A stretch of 64,000 nucleotides of DNA from Phycisphaera sp. Its GTDB lineage: Bacteria > Planctomycetota > Phycisphaerae > Phycisphaerales > UBA1924. The position numbers and the translations under genes were made by a program. The stretch lies in the NCBI GenBank assembly GCA_020639255.1, contig JACKGZ010000008.1, positions 1 to 64,000 of the forward strand, in the 5' to 3' direction. Shown piece after piece: positions 34,518-41,555 of this stretch (positions are counted from its first letter, which is position 1; each line of letters begins with the position of its first letter). The notes under the pieces are model-generated. The model was not told the DNA's origin. It did no database searches and worked only from the letters and a program-made list of their open reading frames with translations.

Positions 34518-34901
34518 ATGAGCACGAAGGAAGTTGCCGACCGTTTCTATGAGCTGTGCAGCGTGGGCCAATACCACGAGGCGATGCAGGAGCTGTACGC
34601 CGACAACGCCAGGCACGTCGAGGCTGTGGAGTTCCCGGGTGCGCCGTACCCGCGGGTGCTCGAGGGCAAGAGCGCGCTGCTCGATATGAGCACGAAGTGG
34701 ATGGCCAACACCGAGGTGCACAGCTCTGAGGTGACGAAACCCCTCGTCAACGACGAGCACTTCGTGTGCGAGATGACCATCGATGCGACCTCGAAAGAGG
34801 GACCGATGGCGGGCCAGCGGCACAAGATGTCGGAGACCTGCCTCTATACGGTGAAGAACGGCAAGATCGCCGAGGCCAAGTTCTTCTACTCCATGGGCTG
34901 A
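34518..34901 (+). CDS. SnoaL-like (NTF2-fold) protein
   Basis: 127 residues, single domain, cytoplasmic. The opening STKEVADRFYELCSVGQYHEAMQELYADNARHVEAVE and the ending SETCLYTVKNGKIAEAKFFYSMG follow the alpha-plus-beta cone of SnoaL/NTF2-like proteins (isomerases, hydratases or plain ligand binders). No catalytic set can be named. AGGAGA lies 9 bases before the ATG. It has its own promoter, and a paired-hairpin repeat follows at 34934. It is expressed alone as far as can be seen. Confidence 0.8.
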   Translation: MSTKEVADRFYELCSVGQYHEAMQELYADNARHVEAVEFPGAPYPRVLEGKSALLDMSTKWMANTEVHSSEVTKPLVNDEHFVCEMTIDATSKEGPMAGQRHKMSETCLYTVKNGKIAEAKFFYSMG

Positions 34902-34933
34902 TCCGCCCCTCGATACAGACCGGTTGATCGTCT

Positions 34934-35020
34934 GGTGCCATCACCGATCTCCGATCGGTGATGGGTCTTCCTCCTGAGATGGACGAAATCCATCACCCAT
35001 CTTCGATGGGTGATGGCACC
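34934..35020. repeat. Paired-hairpin palindromic repeat, copy 2
   Basis: Two stem-loops: CATCACCGATC-TCC-GATCGGTGATG (34939-34963) and CATCACCCATC-TTC-GATGGGTGATG (34991-35015), bounded by GGTGCC and GGCACC. The spacer differs from that of copies 3 and 4. It lies 33 bases after the 34901 stop. Confidence 0.85.
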
Positions 35021-35098
35021 GGGCTGCGCCCCCCCAAGCCCGGCGGCTCCCTAGCATCCCCCCACGGGCGCTCTCGCCCGGTGGAAGGAGCAGTGCGC

Positions 35099-36094
35099 AT
35101 GGGTGCAGCCGGGCCGAGGCAGTACATCAGGGATCTTGGGCCTCAGGAGCGCGTGAGCGGGGCGTTTGCAATCTCCAACGCGCAGCTCGGGCGCACGCGC
35201 AACGACAAGCCCTACCTGCGGTGCCTGCTGCGCGACAAGACGGGCGAGGTCGCGGCACGCGCGTGGTCGTTCGATGAGGCCTCGTTCGCCAGGCTCCCCG
35301 TCGAGGGGTTCGTCTGGGTCGAGGGCGAGACGCAGCCCTATCAGGGCGAGATGCAGCTCATCATCCACCAGGTTGACGCCATCGAGCCCTCGCCCGAGCA
35401 GCTCATGGAGCTGTTGCCCGCGACCGACAAGGACGTGGGCAAGATGTTCGCCGAGGTGAGGCAGATCCTGGGCGAGCTTGAGCACCCCGCGATGAAAGCC
35501 CTCGCCGAGACGTACCTCGCCGACGAGTACCTGATGGACCGCTTCCGCGTGGCGCCCGCGGCCAAGAGCATGCACCACGCGTACCTGGGCGGCCTGCTCG
35601 AGCACACGCTCAACCTGATGCGGCTGGCGCGCGCGGTGTGCCCGCTCTACCCGAAGATCAATCAGGACCTCGTCGTGTTCGGCCTCTTCATCCATGATTT
35701 GGGCAAGACGCGCGAGCTGGTGTACGACAAGGCGTTCACGTACTCCGACATGGGCGAGCTGGTCGGGCACATCGTCGAGGGCGCGCACATGCTCCGCGAC
35801 AAGGTGCAGGAGATGATGGTGAACACCGGCCAGCGGATGCCCGCGGGCGCGGCGCTCGTGCTCGAGCACATTGTGCTGTCGCACCACGGCATCCCCGAGT
35901 ACGGCGCCGCCAAAATCCCCGCTACGCCCGAGGCTATTCTGGTGTCGATGCTCGACAACGTCGACGCGAAGACGACCATCGCGCTCGACGCGGCCCGTCC
36001 GGATCGCGCCGCCAGCTACGACCTGGGCGGCAACTTCACGCAGAAGCAGTGGGCGCTGGACACCAAGCTCTACCGGCCCGATCCGCTGAAGTGA
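35099..36094 (+). CDS. YhaM-like 3'-5' exoribonuclease (OB fold + HD domain)
   Basis: 331 residues from ATG 35099, chosen for AAGGAG 8 bases upstream; the longer frame reads through the repeat. An OB-fold (about 15-95; FAISNAQLGRTRNDKPYLRC, GEVAARAWSF) is followed by an HD phosphohydrolase domain (about 150-310; SMHHAYLGGLLEHTLNLMRLA, FIHDLGKTRE, HHG). This is the layout of YhaM/CBF1 exoribonucleases, which trim RNA or single-stranded DNA 3' ends. The family match is good; the actual substrate is inferred. The 36110-36189 inverted repeat follows at 15 bases. Confidence 0.85.
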   Translation: MGAAGPRQYIRDLGPQERVSGAFAISNAQLGRTRNDKPYLRCLLRDKTGEVAARAWSFDEASFARLPVEGFVWVEGETQPYQGEMQLIIHQVDAIEPSPEQLMELLPATDKDVGKMFAEVRQILGELEHPAMKALAETYLADEYLMDRFRVAPAAKSMHHAYLGGLLEHTLNLMRLARAVCPLYPKINQDLVVFGLFIHDLGKTRELVYDKAFTYSDMGELVGHIVEGAHMLRDKVQEMMVNTGQRMPAGAALVLEHIVLSHHGIPEYGAAKIPATPEAILVSMLDNVDAKTTIALDAARPDRAASYDLGGNFTQKQWALDTKLYRPDPLK

Positions 36095-36109
36095 GCGAAT
36101 GATCGCTTG

Positions 36110-36189
36110 ACGAGCCCCTCGCGCAAGCGAGGGGGATCCTTGAAATCACCAATCGCCTCGGAGTCCCCTCGCTTGCGCGAGGGGCTCGT
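36110..36189. repeat. 25-base perfect inverted repeat (CCCCTCGC family)
   Basis: Bases 36110-36134 and 36165-36189 are exact inverted copies of 25 bases. Each arm is itself a hairpin (CCCCTCGC-GCAA-GCGAGGGG). The 30-base spacer is unrelated. A nearly identical single unit ends in a T-run at 30207-30236, so here it may serve as a terminator for the YhaM-like gene. Confidence 0.85.
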
Positions 36190-36219
36190 TTCGTGTGTGT
36201 TTCGCGGTACACTCCGCGT

Positions 36220-36927
36220 ATGGACTACGAGCACGCGGTGCGCGTCAATTTCGGGAGGCCCATGCCCGTTTTTCCGCTGTCGTCGGCGGTGGTTGTGCCC
36301 CAGCAGGTCGTGCCGCTGCATATTTTCGAGGACCGCTACATCCGGATGGTGCGCGACGTGCTCGACGGTGCGGGGCAGATCGCGATGGCGGTCTTCGCGG
36401 GCGACGACTGGAAGTCGGGCTACACGGGCCGGCCGGCGATACGGCCCGCGGTGTGCGTGGGCCAGATCATGCAGCACGAGACGCTGCCGGGCGGGCGGTT
36501 CGACATCCTGCTGCAGGGCGTGTGCCGAGCGCGGGTAAAGATCGAGATGCCCGACGACGGCAAGTACCCCTACCGCCTGGCGCACCTCGAACCGACCGAG
36601 GGCCCCGAGCCCGACGACGCCGAACTGCAGCCGATGCGCGACTGGGTTGCGAGCGAATTGCGCACGGGCGACCTCGCCGAGTTCGAGTCGGCAGACGACC
36701 TGCTCGAGTACGTCGCCGACGAGCGCATCAACACGGCGACACTGCTCGAACTGATCTCGTTCACGCTTCTCACGGACGCGGAGCTGCGCTACAGGCTGCT
36801 CGACGAGGGCGACGCGATCGAGCGATCGAAGATCGTCAAGCGCGCACTCGAGCTGACGTCAAAGATGCTCAGGCTCGCAAGGCACCAGCACCCCGAGGAC
36901 TGGCCCAAGGGGATGAGCTGGAATTGA
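36220..36927 (+). CDS. LON substrate-binding-domain protein
   Basis: 235 residues from ATG 36220. It matches the N-terminal domain of Lon (about 18-220; MPVFPLSSAVVVPQQVVPLHIFEDRYIRMV, VGQIMQHETLPGGRFDILLQGVCRARV) without any ATPase or protease part. Such stand-alone LON-domain proteins are common, with no settled role, perhaps as substrate adaptors. The end (KMLRLARHQHPEDWPKGMSWN) is lineage-specific. The inverted repeat upstream ends 30 bases before the start. Convergent with the 37058 gene across another repeat. Confidence 0.85.
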   Translation: MDYEHAVRVNFGRPMPVFPLSSAVVVPQQVVPLHIFEDRYIRMVRDVLDGAGQIAMAVFAGDDWKSGYTGRPAIRPAVCVGQIMQHETLPGGRFDILLQGVCRARVKIEMPDDGKYPYRLAHLEPTEGPEPDDAELQPMRDWVASELRTGDLAEFESADDLLEYVADERINTATLLELISFTLLTDAELRYRLLDEGDAIERSKIVKRALELTSKMLRLARHQHPEDWPKGMSWN

Positions 36928-36934
36928 TCCTGCT

Positions 36935-37052
36935 CCCTCTCCCATGTGGGGAGAGGGCTGGGGTGAGGGTCTTCTCGCTTTGCATTGATGAATCCAAGCC
37001 CCTCATCCGCCCGCTTGCGCGGGCACCTTCTCCCCAAGTGGGAGAAGGAGGA
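36935..37052. repeat. GGGGAGAGGG-type palindromic repeats, double copy
   Basis: Two hairpins between convergent genes: CCCTCTCCC-ATGT-GGGGAGAGGG (36935-36957) and CACCTTCTCCCC-AAGT-GGGAGAAGGAGG (37024-37052). A further small hairpin CCGC-TTGC-GCGG lies at about 37012-37023. Position suggests a bidirectional transcription end, but no T-run follows. Confidence 0.7.
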
Positions 37053-37057
37053 GATGC

Positions 37058-37825
37058 TCAGAACGAGTACGGGTCATCGTGCCCACGCCGGCGCTCGAAC
37101 TTGGGCGCGGGCTCGACGAGCGCTTCCTGGCACGCGCGTTCGAGGGCCTGGTGCAGCTTCTCGTGCTCGGGGAACGCGTCGAGGCGTTCGATCAGGTCGA
37201 GCACGCGGTGGGCGGCGGGCTCGGACGCATCGACACTGGCGATCGCGGCGTCGCCGAGCGCTTCGGCTGCCTGCTGGAACCAGCTCACCGGGATCGCCTG
37301 CGTAATCTCGTCGTGCGTGACACAGCCTTCCTTGGCCTTGACGCCCGCGGGCGGGGCGAGCTTGGTGCGGATCGAGAGCGCGCCCACGGCGGACACGGGC
37401 CAGAGGCCGTCACGCGTCATCGGCTCGCGGGTCAGGACGAACAATTGCACACCACGCCTCAGCCACGACTCGCGGTAGGCCCTCGCGTCGGCGGCGATCA
37501 GCGGCGGCTGGAACAGGTAGCAGCCCGTCTCGGGTTTGATGCGCGTCTGCGCTTGCGTGTCGACCAGACGCACCGTGCCCGTGTCGGTCGCGTTCTGTCG
37601 GCGGAGGCGGCGCGATTCCTGCAACGGCATCACGATCCGGGCGGCGCGGTCCCAGTCGGACGCCCTCACGGCCAGGTCGAGCGCACGCAGGCTCAGAAAC
37701 TCGGCGTCGATCGCCTTGGTCTGGCCGAGCAGCTGGCTCGCCTGTTCCATGATCTCGTCGATGCGGTTCACGCCTTGGGCGTCTTGCAGGTCTGGCACAC
37801 GCGGGCTCCGATCGTCACACGTCAC
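37058..37825 (-). CDS. Hypothetical protein
   Basis: 255 residues from GTG 37825; a second GTG at 37771 (VNRIDEIMEQ) is an equally possible start. The first 90 residues are helical (ASQLLGQTKAIDAEFLSLRALDLAVRASDWDRAARIVMPL), like one or two TPR-type hairpins. The rest is mixed with no known motif (QTRIKPETGCYLFQPPLIAADARAYRESWLRRG). It has no signal peptide, so it is probably cytoplasmic. It sits 16 bases after the 37842-38465 gene and is likely its operon partner. I do not recognise it. Confidence 0.6.
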   Translation of the reverse strand: MTCDDRSPRVPDLQDAQGVNRIDEIMEQASQLLGQTKAIDAEFLSLRALDLAVRASDWDRAARIVMPLQESRRLRRQNATDTGTVRLVDTQAQTRIKPETGCYLFQPPLIAADARAYRESWLRRGVQLFVLTREPMTRDGLWPVSAVGALSIRTKLAPPAGVKAKEGCVTHDEITQAIPVSWFQQAAEALGDAAIASVDASEPAAHRVLDLIERLDAFPEHEKLHQALERACQEALVEPAPKFERRRGHDDPYSF

Positions 37826-37841
37826 ATTCGGATGGAGCGGC

Positions 37842-38465
37842 TCACGATTGCGTGATCGCCCCCGCGGCGTGACTCAGCACGCCGGCCCACACCCCCGCAA
37901 GAGGCTCTAATTCATACCCGACCGTGTCGGCCAAGGCTGCAAGATCGTGATCTTCGAGCGATCTTCGCACCTCGCGCAGCTGCCCGCCTAGCTCGGTCAG
38001 CAGATCGTTCAGGGTTTTCCCCCCCGCCACGTCGTCGGGCAGGTCGAGCGTCGAGGGGTCACGCCCGAGGAGCGCGTAGCCACGGGCCAGCACGTCCTGC
38101 ACGCCCTGCCAGACGCTCAGCGTGCCCGAGAGCTGGCTCAGCGCTTCGGGGATGTCGGCTCCCGATTGCAGCCGGCCTGCGATGTCGGTGTGTGAGCCAC
38201 GGGCGCTCTCAAGGGCAGCCGCCGCGTCGCGGAGCGACTGGCTCACCAGCTCGATCGGGTCGGCGGTGTAGAGCTCGACCCTGGCGTCCGGGATCGGCTC
38301 GGTCGAAGCGTCGATGAGTTCCTCGCCCCGCACGGCCTTGCCGTCGACGAGCACCTCCACCACCGCTCGCCCGGTTTGCTGGGCGATCTCGACGCCCGCG
38401 GACATGGCGGCGGCGAGGGTGTGATCCTCGACCTCGATGGGGTTGTCATCCAGCAGGACGTTCAT
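37842..38465 (-). CDS. Hypothetical helical protein
   Basis: 207 residues, acidic, no signal peptide. The first 75 residues form a small beta-rich part (NVLLDDNPIEVEDHTLAAAM, GRAVVEVLVDGKAVRGEELI). The remainder is helical and may be a coiled bundle (SQSLRDAAAALESARGSHTD, LTELGGQLREVRRSLEDHDLAALADTV). Its start overlaps the end of the LAB_N gene by 20 bases, so it is translationally linked to the glycosyltransferase pair upstream. I know no family for it. Confidence 0.6.
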   Translation of the reverse strand: MNVLLDDNPIEVEDHTLAAAMSAGVEIAQQTGRAVVEVLVDGKAVRGEELIDASTEPIPDARVELYTADPIELVSQSLRDAAAALESARGSHTDIAGRLQSGADIPEALSQLSGTLSVWQGVQDVLARGYALLGRDPSTLDLPDDVAGGKTLNDLLTELGGQLREVRRSLEDHDLAALADTVGYELEPLAGVWAGVLSHAAGAITQS

Positions 38466-39066
38466 GGGGCGTGCCTCCGCTCGCGGGACTCTCCCCCGAA
38501 TGTCGGCGTTCGCGGGCTCGGTGCTTGTGAATCAGGCGCAGATTCCGCGCGTAGATCACGATCCCCGTCGATTGCCCCAAAACCCCCACCACGTCGACGC
38601 GCCACACGAAGTACGTGAACAGGAAGATCGCACCCACCAGGCTGAACCACCAGAAGATCTCGGGCACCTGGCTCTGGCGGCTCTTCTCGCTCACGATCCA
38701 CTGCACGAACATGCGCCCAAAGAACGCGCCCTGCCCGATCAGCCCGATGGCGACCCACCCGAAGTTCACCCAGCTGGAGATGTTGAAGAACCCCATGAGC
38801 GCCCGCTCCCACGAGGGCCTGGCGTTCCAGTCGGCGGTCGCCTCGCGCAGGATCTGGTCCTTCTCACCTGCCGAGACTACGCCCCGGCTCTCCAAGTCGG
38901 CGGGCGACACGAACTGGTACCCGCCCTCGCGTTCCTGCAGCCGGAACTGCTTGGCCCCCACGCGCACCTCGAGGTCGTAGCTCTCACGCGACAGCGCCGG
39001 CTGAAGCACCAGCCACATGCCGACACCGATGAGCGCGATCATGGCAACGATGGGGCCGGGCTTCAT
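38446..39066 (-). CDS. LAB_N-domain membrane protein
   Basis: 206 residues with an N-terminal helix (about 5-25), a short exported part (about 26-88), then three helices holding the LAB_N domain (about 98-185; IGLIGQGAFFGRMFVQWIVSE, EIFWWFSLVGAIFLFTYFVW, IVIYARNLRLI). LAB_N is named after lipid-A-disaccharide synthase N-terminal regions and, when alone, occurs next to polyprenyl-phosphate glycosyltransferases. Its ATG overlaps the GT2 stop (ATGA), so the two are coupled and probably act together in envelope glycan or lipid modification at the inner membrane. An ArnT-like partner is not in view. Confidence 0.85.
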   Translation of the reverse strand: MKPGPIVAMIALIGVGMWLVLQPALSRESYDLEVRVGAKQFRLQEREGGYQFVSPADLESRGVVSAGEKDQILREATADWNARPSWERALMGFFNISSWVNFGWVAIGLIGQGAFFGRMFVQWIVSEKSRQSQVPEIFWWFSLVGAIFLFTYFVWRVDVVGVLGQSTGIVIYARNLRLIHKHRARERRHSGESPASGGTPHERPAG

Positions 39067-39905
39067 GTGTGCGTCTCAACGGGTGTGCTGCTTGTTGCGG
39101 CTGCGGTCTGCTCGGTGACGGCGATGTGCGTGCGCCTTCGGTTGCGCATCCAGCGCACCGCGAAGCAATCGACCAGCCCGGGCAGCGCGCGCTTGGTGAT
39201 GCCCATGCCGTACTTCGGCTCGCCCGCGTGTCGGTGCCGGTGCGCGACGGGCAATTCGACGACGGTGTAGCCCAGCTGGCGTGCCGTCACAGGGATGAAC
39301 CGGTGCATGCCCTTGAACTCCAGCGGCAGCTGCGTGGCGATCTCACGCTTCATGATGCGCAGCGAACAGCCCGTATCGCGGATCGTGTCCGAGAGGATGA
39401 GCCGGCGAAAGAGCCGACCGATGCGCGACGACTGCTGGCGGATCCACGCGTCGCCCGCGCTGCGGGCCGCTGATCGGTCGCCCTGCACGAAGTCGGCCCC
39501 CGTGCGGTCCATCTCGGCAAGCAACCTCGGGAAGTCGGCCGGGTCGTTCTGGAGGTCGGCGTCGAGCGAGCCGACGAGCTCGCCCCTCGCGGCCGCGAAG
39601 CCCGCCTTGAACGCCGCAGACTGACCGTTGCCCCCGCCCGCCTTCGGACGCGCGAGTGTGATGAGCCGCAGATACGGTCGGCTGGCCTGCATCTGCATCA
39701 CGCGCCCGGGCGTCGCGTCGGTCGAGGCGTCGTCGACGATCAGGATCTCAAAGCCCGCCTCGCCCAGAGCCGGCTTCAGGGCGGCCTCGATCTGCTCCAC
39801 GAGCAGGACGACGTTGTCCTCCTCGTTGTGAGCGGGGGCGATCACCGAGAGCCTCGGCGCCGGGGCCCCTGAGCGTGCTGGCTTGGGTTCGAGCATCTGT
39901 GTCAA
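39063..39905 (-). CDS. Family 2 glycosyltransferase, polyprenyl-phosphate sugar type
   Basis: 280 residues from TTG 39905, preferred because GAGGA is 8 bases upstream; ATG 39896 would give 277 residues but leaves the ribosome site 17 bases away. It is GT-A fold: LSVIAPAHNEEDNV, FEILIVDDASTDATPG, LVGSLDADLQNDPADFPRL with the DxD-type metal site, and RRLILSDTIRDTGCSLRIMKR. The layout is that of dolichyl-phosphate mannose synthase/ArnC enzymes without membrane helices. It should load a sugar on undecaprenyl phosphate at the cytoplasmic face. The LAB_N gene follows with an ATGA overlap. Confidence 0.88.
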   Translation of the reverse strand: MTQMLEPKPARSGAPAPRLSVIAPAHNEEDNVVLLVEQIEAALKPALGEAGFEILIVDDASTDATPGRVMQMQASRPYLRLITLARPKAGGGNGQSAAFKAGFAAARGELVGSLDADLQNDPADFPRLLAEMDRTGADFVQGDRSAARSAGDAWIRQQSSRIGRLFRRLILSDTIRDTGCSLRIMKREIATQLPLEFKGMHRFIPVTARQLGYTVVELPVAHRHRHAGEPKYGMGITKRALPGLVDCFAVRWMRNRRRTHIAVTEQTAAATSSTPVETHT

Positions 39906-39951
39906 CAGTATCGTCCTCAGACGCCCGCACCCGGCAGGATCGGGCCCACGG

Positions 39952-39981
39952 TGGACCGCGGACAGCGCGGGTCACTATATT
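39952..39981 (+). promoter_or_regulatory. Promoter of the ferredoxin gene
   Basis: TGGACC (39952-39957), an 18-base spacer and TATATT (39976-39981), 38 bases before ATG 40020. The -10 match is good, the -35 poor. Confidence 0.4.
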
Positions 39982-40019
39982 AGAGTGTTTCCAATCTCGA
40001 TTCTGTCACGGAGTTCGAC

Positions 40020-40418
40020 ATGCATCTTCGCCACTCTGACCACGACCACGGGCCCAAGACCGTCAAGGTCATCTACCACCTCGAAGACCCGCACGCGCTC
40101 ACGGGCAACGACGAGAAGACCGTCGAGATCATGGCCGCCAAGGGCGAGCACCTGCTCGAGGTCGCCGTCGAGAACGGGATCAACATCGAGCACGCCTGCG
40201 GCGCCGTCTGCGCGTGCTCGACGTGCCATGTCTACATCGAGAAGGGCATGGACGACCTGAGCGAAGCCACCGAGGCCGAGGACGACCGCGTCGAAGAGGC
40301 CCCGGGCCTCCAGCGGAACAGCCGCCTGAGCTGCCAGTGCGAGATCGAGGGCGACGGCCCCATCGAGGTCCGCGTGCCCGCGTGGAACCGCAACGCGGTG
40401 AAGGAAGTGCCGCACTAG
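40020..40418 (+). CDS. 2Fe-2S ferredoxin, adrenodoxin/Isc type
   Basis: 132 residues. The cluster cysteines are in HACGAVCACSTCHVYI (C-x5-C-x2-C) and SCQCEIEG (fourth Cys), as in adrenodoxin-type ferredoxins of Fe-S assembly and P450 systems. The middle EATEAEDDRVEEAPGL is the typical acidic docking helix. The His-rich N-terminus (HLRHSDHDHG) is extra. It carries electrons in the cytoplasm and could serve the P450 at 21220 or cluster assembly; no isc genes are nearby. It has its own promoter, and a paired-hairpin repeat follows 3 bases after the stop. Confidence 0.93.
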   Translation: MHLRHSDHDHGPKTVKVIYHLEDPHALTGNDEKTVEIMAAKGEHLLEVAVENGINIEHACGAVCACSTCHVYIEKGMDDLSEATEAEDDRVEEAPGLQRNSRLSCQCEIEGDGPIEVRVPAWNRNAVKEVPH

Positions 40419-40421
40419 TCC

Positions 40422-40505
40422 GGTGCCATCACCCATCTTGGATAGGTGATGTCTTGGAATCCCTCTAGCTGTTCGCATCACCGATCAGAGATCGGTGATG
40501 GCACC
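40422..40505. repeat. Paired-hairpin palindromic repeat, copy 3
   Basis: Left stem-loop imperfect (CATCACCCATC with GATAGGTGATG), right one perfect (CATCACCGATC-AGA-GATCGGTGATG). The spacer CTTGGAATCCCTCT is shared with copy 4. It directly precedes the zinc-ribbon membrane protein gene and lies in the same orientation as copy 4 behind it. Confidence 0.85.
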
Positions 40506-40532
40506 GGGCGTGACAACCAACGGAATCTTCTG

Positions 40533-40937
40533 ATGCAGATCCGAATCGCACCCGAAGAATACCGAGTCGTTAAAAAGAAGCAGTGGACTCGGTTCGGGAT
40601 TATCGTGGGTTGCGCCATGGTTGCGGGTTATCTCCTGTTCCCGCTTGTAAATTCGACTACGACCAACACTCCGTCATGGGTCTTCTTCGTAACGATTTGT
40701 GGCCTTTACCCCTTTCCACTTCTGGGGATCCTGACCGGCCTGATCTTCGATGGGATCGGCGCAGAAATCCGTCGCGAGCGACAGCTCAATGGCCGTTGCT
40801 GGTCATGTTCCTACCAACTCGACGGCCTGGCAGGCCTCGACGCAAAGGCAGGCGACCTCCTCACGTGCCCCGAATGCAACAAACAATCGCAGATCGTCGA
40901 GGTAGAGCAAGACGAACTTCTCCAAAGTGATGACTAG
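40533..40937 (+). CDS. Small membrane protein with zinc-ribbon end
   Basis: 134 residues from ATG 40533; a longer frame from 40446 runs through the repeat. Two helices (about 19-40 and about 49-70) are followed by a cytoplasmic zinc ribbon (CWSCSYQLDGL about 89, CPECNKQ about 110). Similar two-helix plus ribbon proteins are frequent in planctomycetes, with no known function. The gene is bracketed by two near-identical, directly oriented palindromic repeats (40422-40505 and 40954-41037). Its base composition is less GC-rich than that of the ferredoxin gene beside it. Confidence 0.65.
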   Translation: MQIRIAPEEYRVVKKKQWTRFGIIVGCAMVAGYLLFPLVNSTTTNTPSWVFFVTICGLYPFPLLGILTGLIFDGIGAEIRRERQLNGRCWSCSYQLDGLAGLDAKAGDLLTCPECNKQSQIVEVEQDELLQSDD

Positions 40938-40953
40938 GTGCCACAGTTTGCCG

Positions 40954-41037
40954 GGTGCCATCACCAATCGAAGATGGGTGATGGCTTGGAATCCCTCTCG
41001 TTGTTCGCATCACCGATCTGAGATCGGCGATGGCACC
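40954..41037. repeat. Paired-hairpin palindromic repeat, copy 4
   Basis: Stem-loops at about 40958-40982 and 41010-41034, each with one mismatch, and the same spacer as copy 3. Roughly nine in ten bases agree with copy 3. Its right end is 5 bases from the stop of the 41042-41419 gene. Confidence 0.85.
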
Positions 41038-41041
41038 GGGC

Positions 41042-41419
41042 TCACTCGTCCGGGATCGGCTCGGCTTCCTCGGGCAGTGTGGAGTAGTAGATGTCGTCGC
41101 CCGAGAGGACGCCGTCCTCTCCGTAGGAATGGATGACGAGCACGCCATCCGTCGCGACGTAGTTCAGCCTTCGACGCCAGCCGTCACCCGTGTACGTCAA
41201 CAGGTAGTCCGCGCCGTCGTCGTACGCACGGAGTTCTTGTTCGCTCGGATAACGCCCGTGCTCCCTGAAATAGTTCTCGGCGGGCTCGGCGATCCCTCGC
41301 ATGGCCGTGAGTGTTCGAAGGGGGCGAGCATCTCCACGTCCCCCAATTGTTGGCAGTATGAGAAACACAACGAGAAGCAGTAGAAACACCAAGAGTAAAG
41401 CCAACATCCGATTGCTCAT
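41042..41419 (-). CDS. GspG-like membrane-anchored protein without prepilin signal
   Basis: 125 residues: a short N-terminus and one strong membrane helix (about 6-25, LALLLVFLLLLVVFLILP), then an outward domain with REHGRYPSEQEL, GDGWRRRLNY and GEDGVLSGDDIYYST. That order is what the C-terminal part of type II secretion major pseudopilins (GspG) shows (GRYP, D-x-W-x-Y, G-x-DG-x-DI). The prepilin peptidase motif GFTLIE is absent, so it is probably not assembled as a pilin. It ends beside repeat copy 4. Function unknown. Confidence 0.65.
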   Translation of the reverse strand: MSNRMLALLLVFLLLLVVFLILPTIGGRGDARPLRTLTAMRGIAEPAENYFREHGRYPSEQELRAYDDGADYLLTYTGDGWRRRLNYVATDGVLVIHSYGEDGVLSGDDIYYSTLPEEAEPIPDE

Positions 41420-41555
41420 GGCTCACCCCTCTTGCAACGGGAGTCGCACCAAGATACGGCTGTAAGCGGATTCAGTTGCCTTGAACCACCGTGGGCGGGG
41501 ACAGCAAGGGTTAGTCCGGTCACTGTGTCTTAGCCGATTGTTGTAGACTGCCCGG

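Noticed and set aside
37771..37815. Tiny minus-strand frame with CQTC-KTP (zinc-finger-like) before the 37058 gene
   Set aside because: Only about 16 codons, no ribosome site; probably chance, though it leaves the start of the 37058 gene open.
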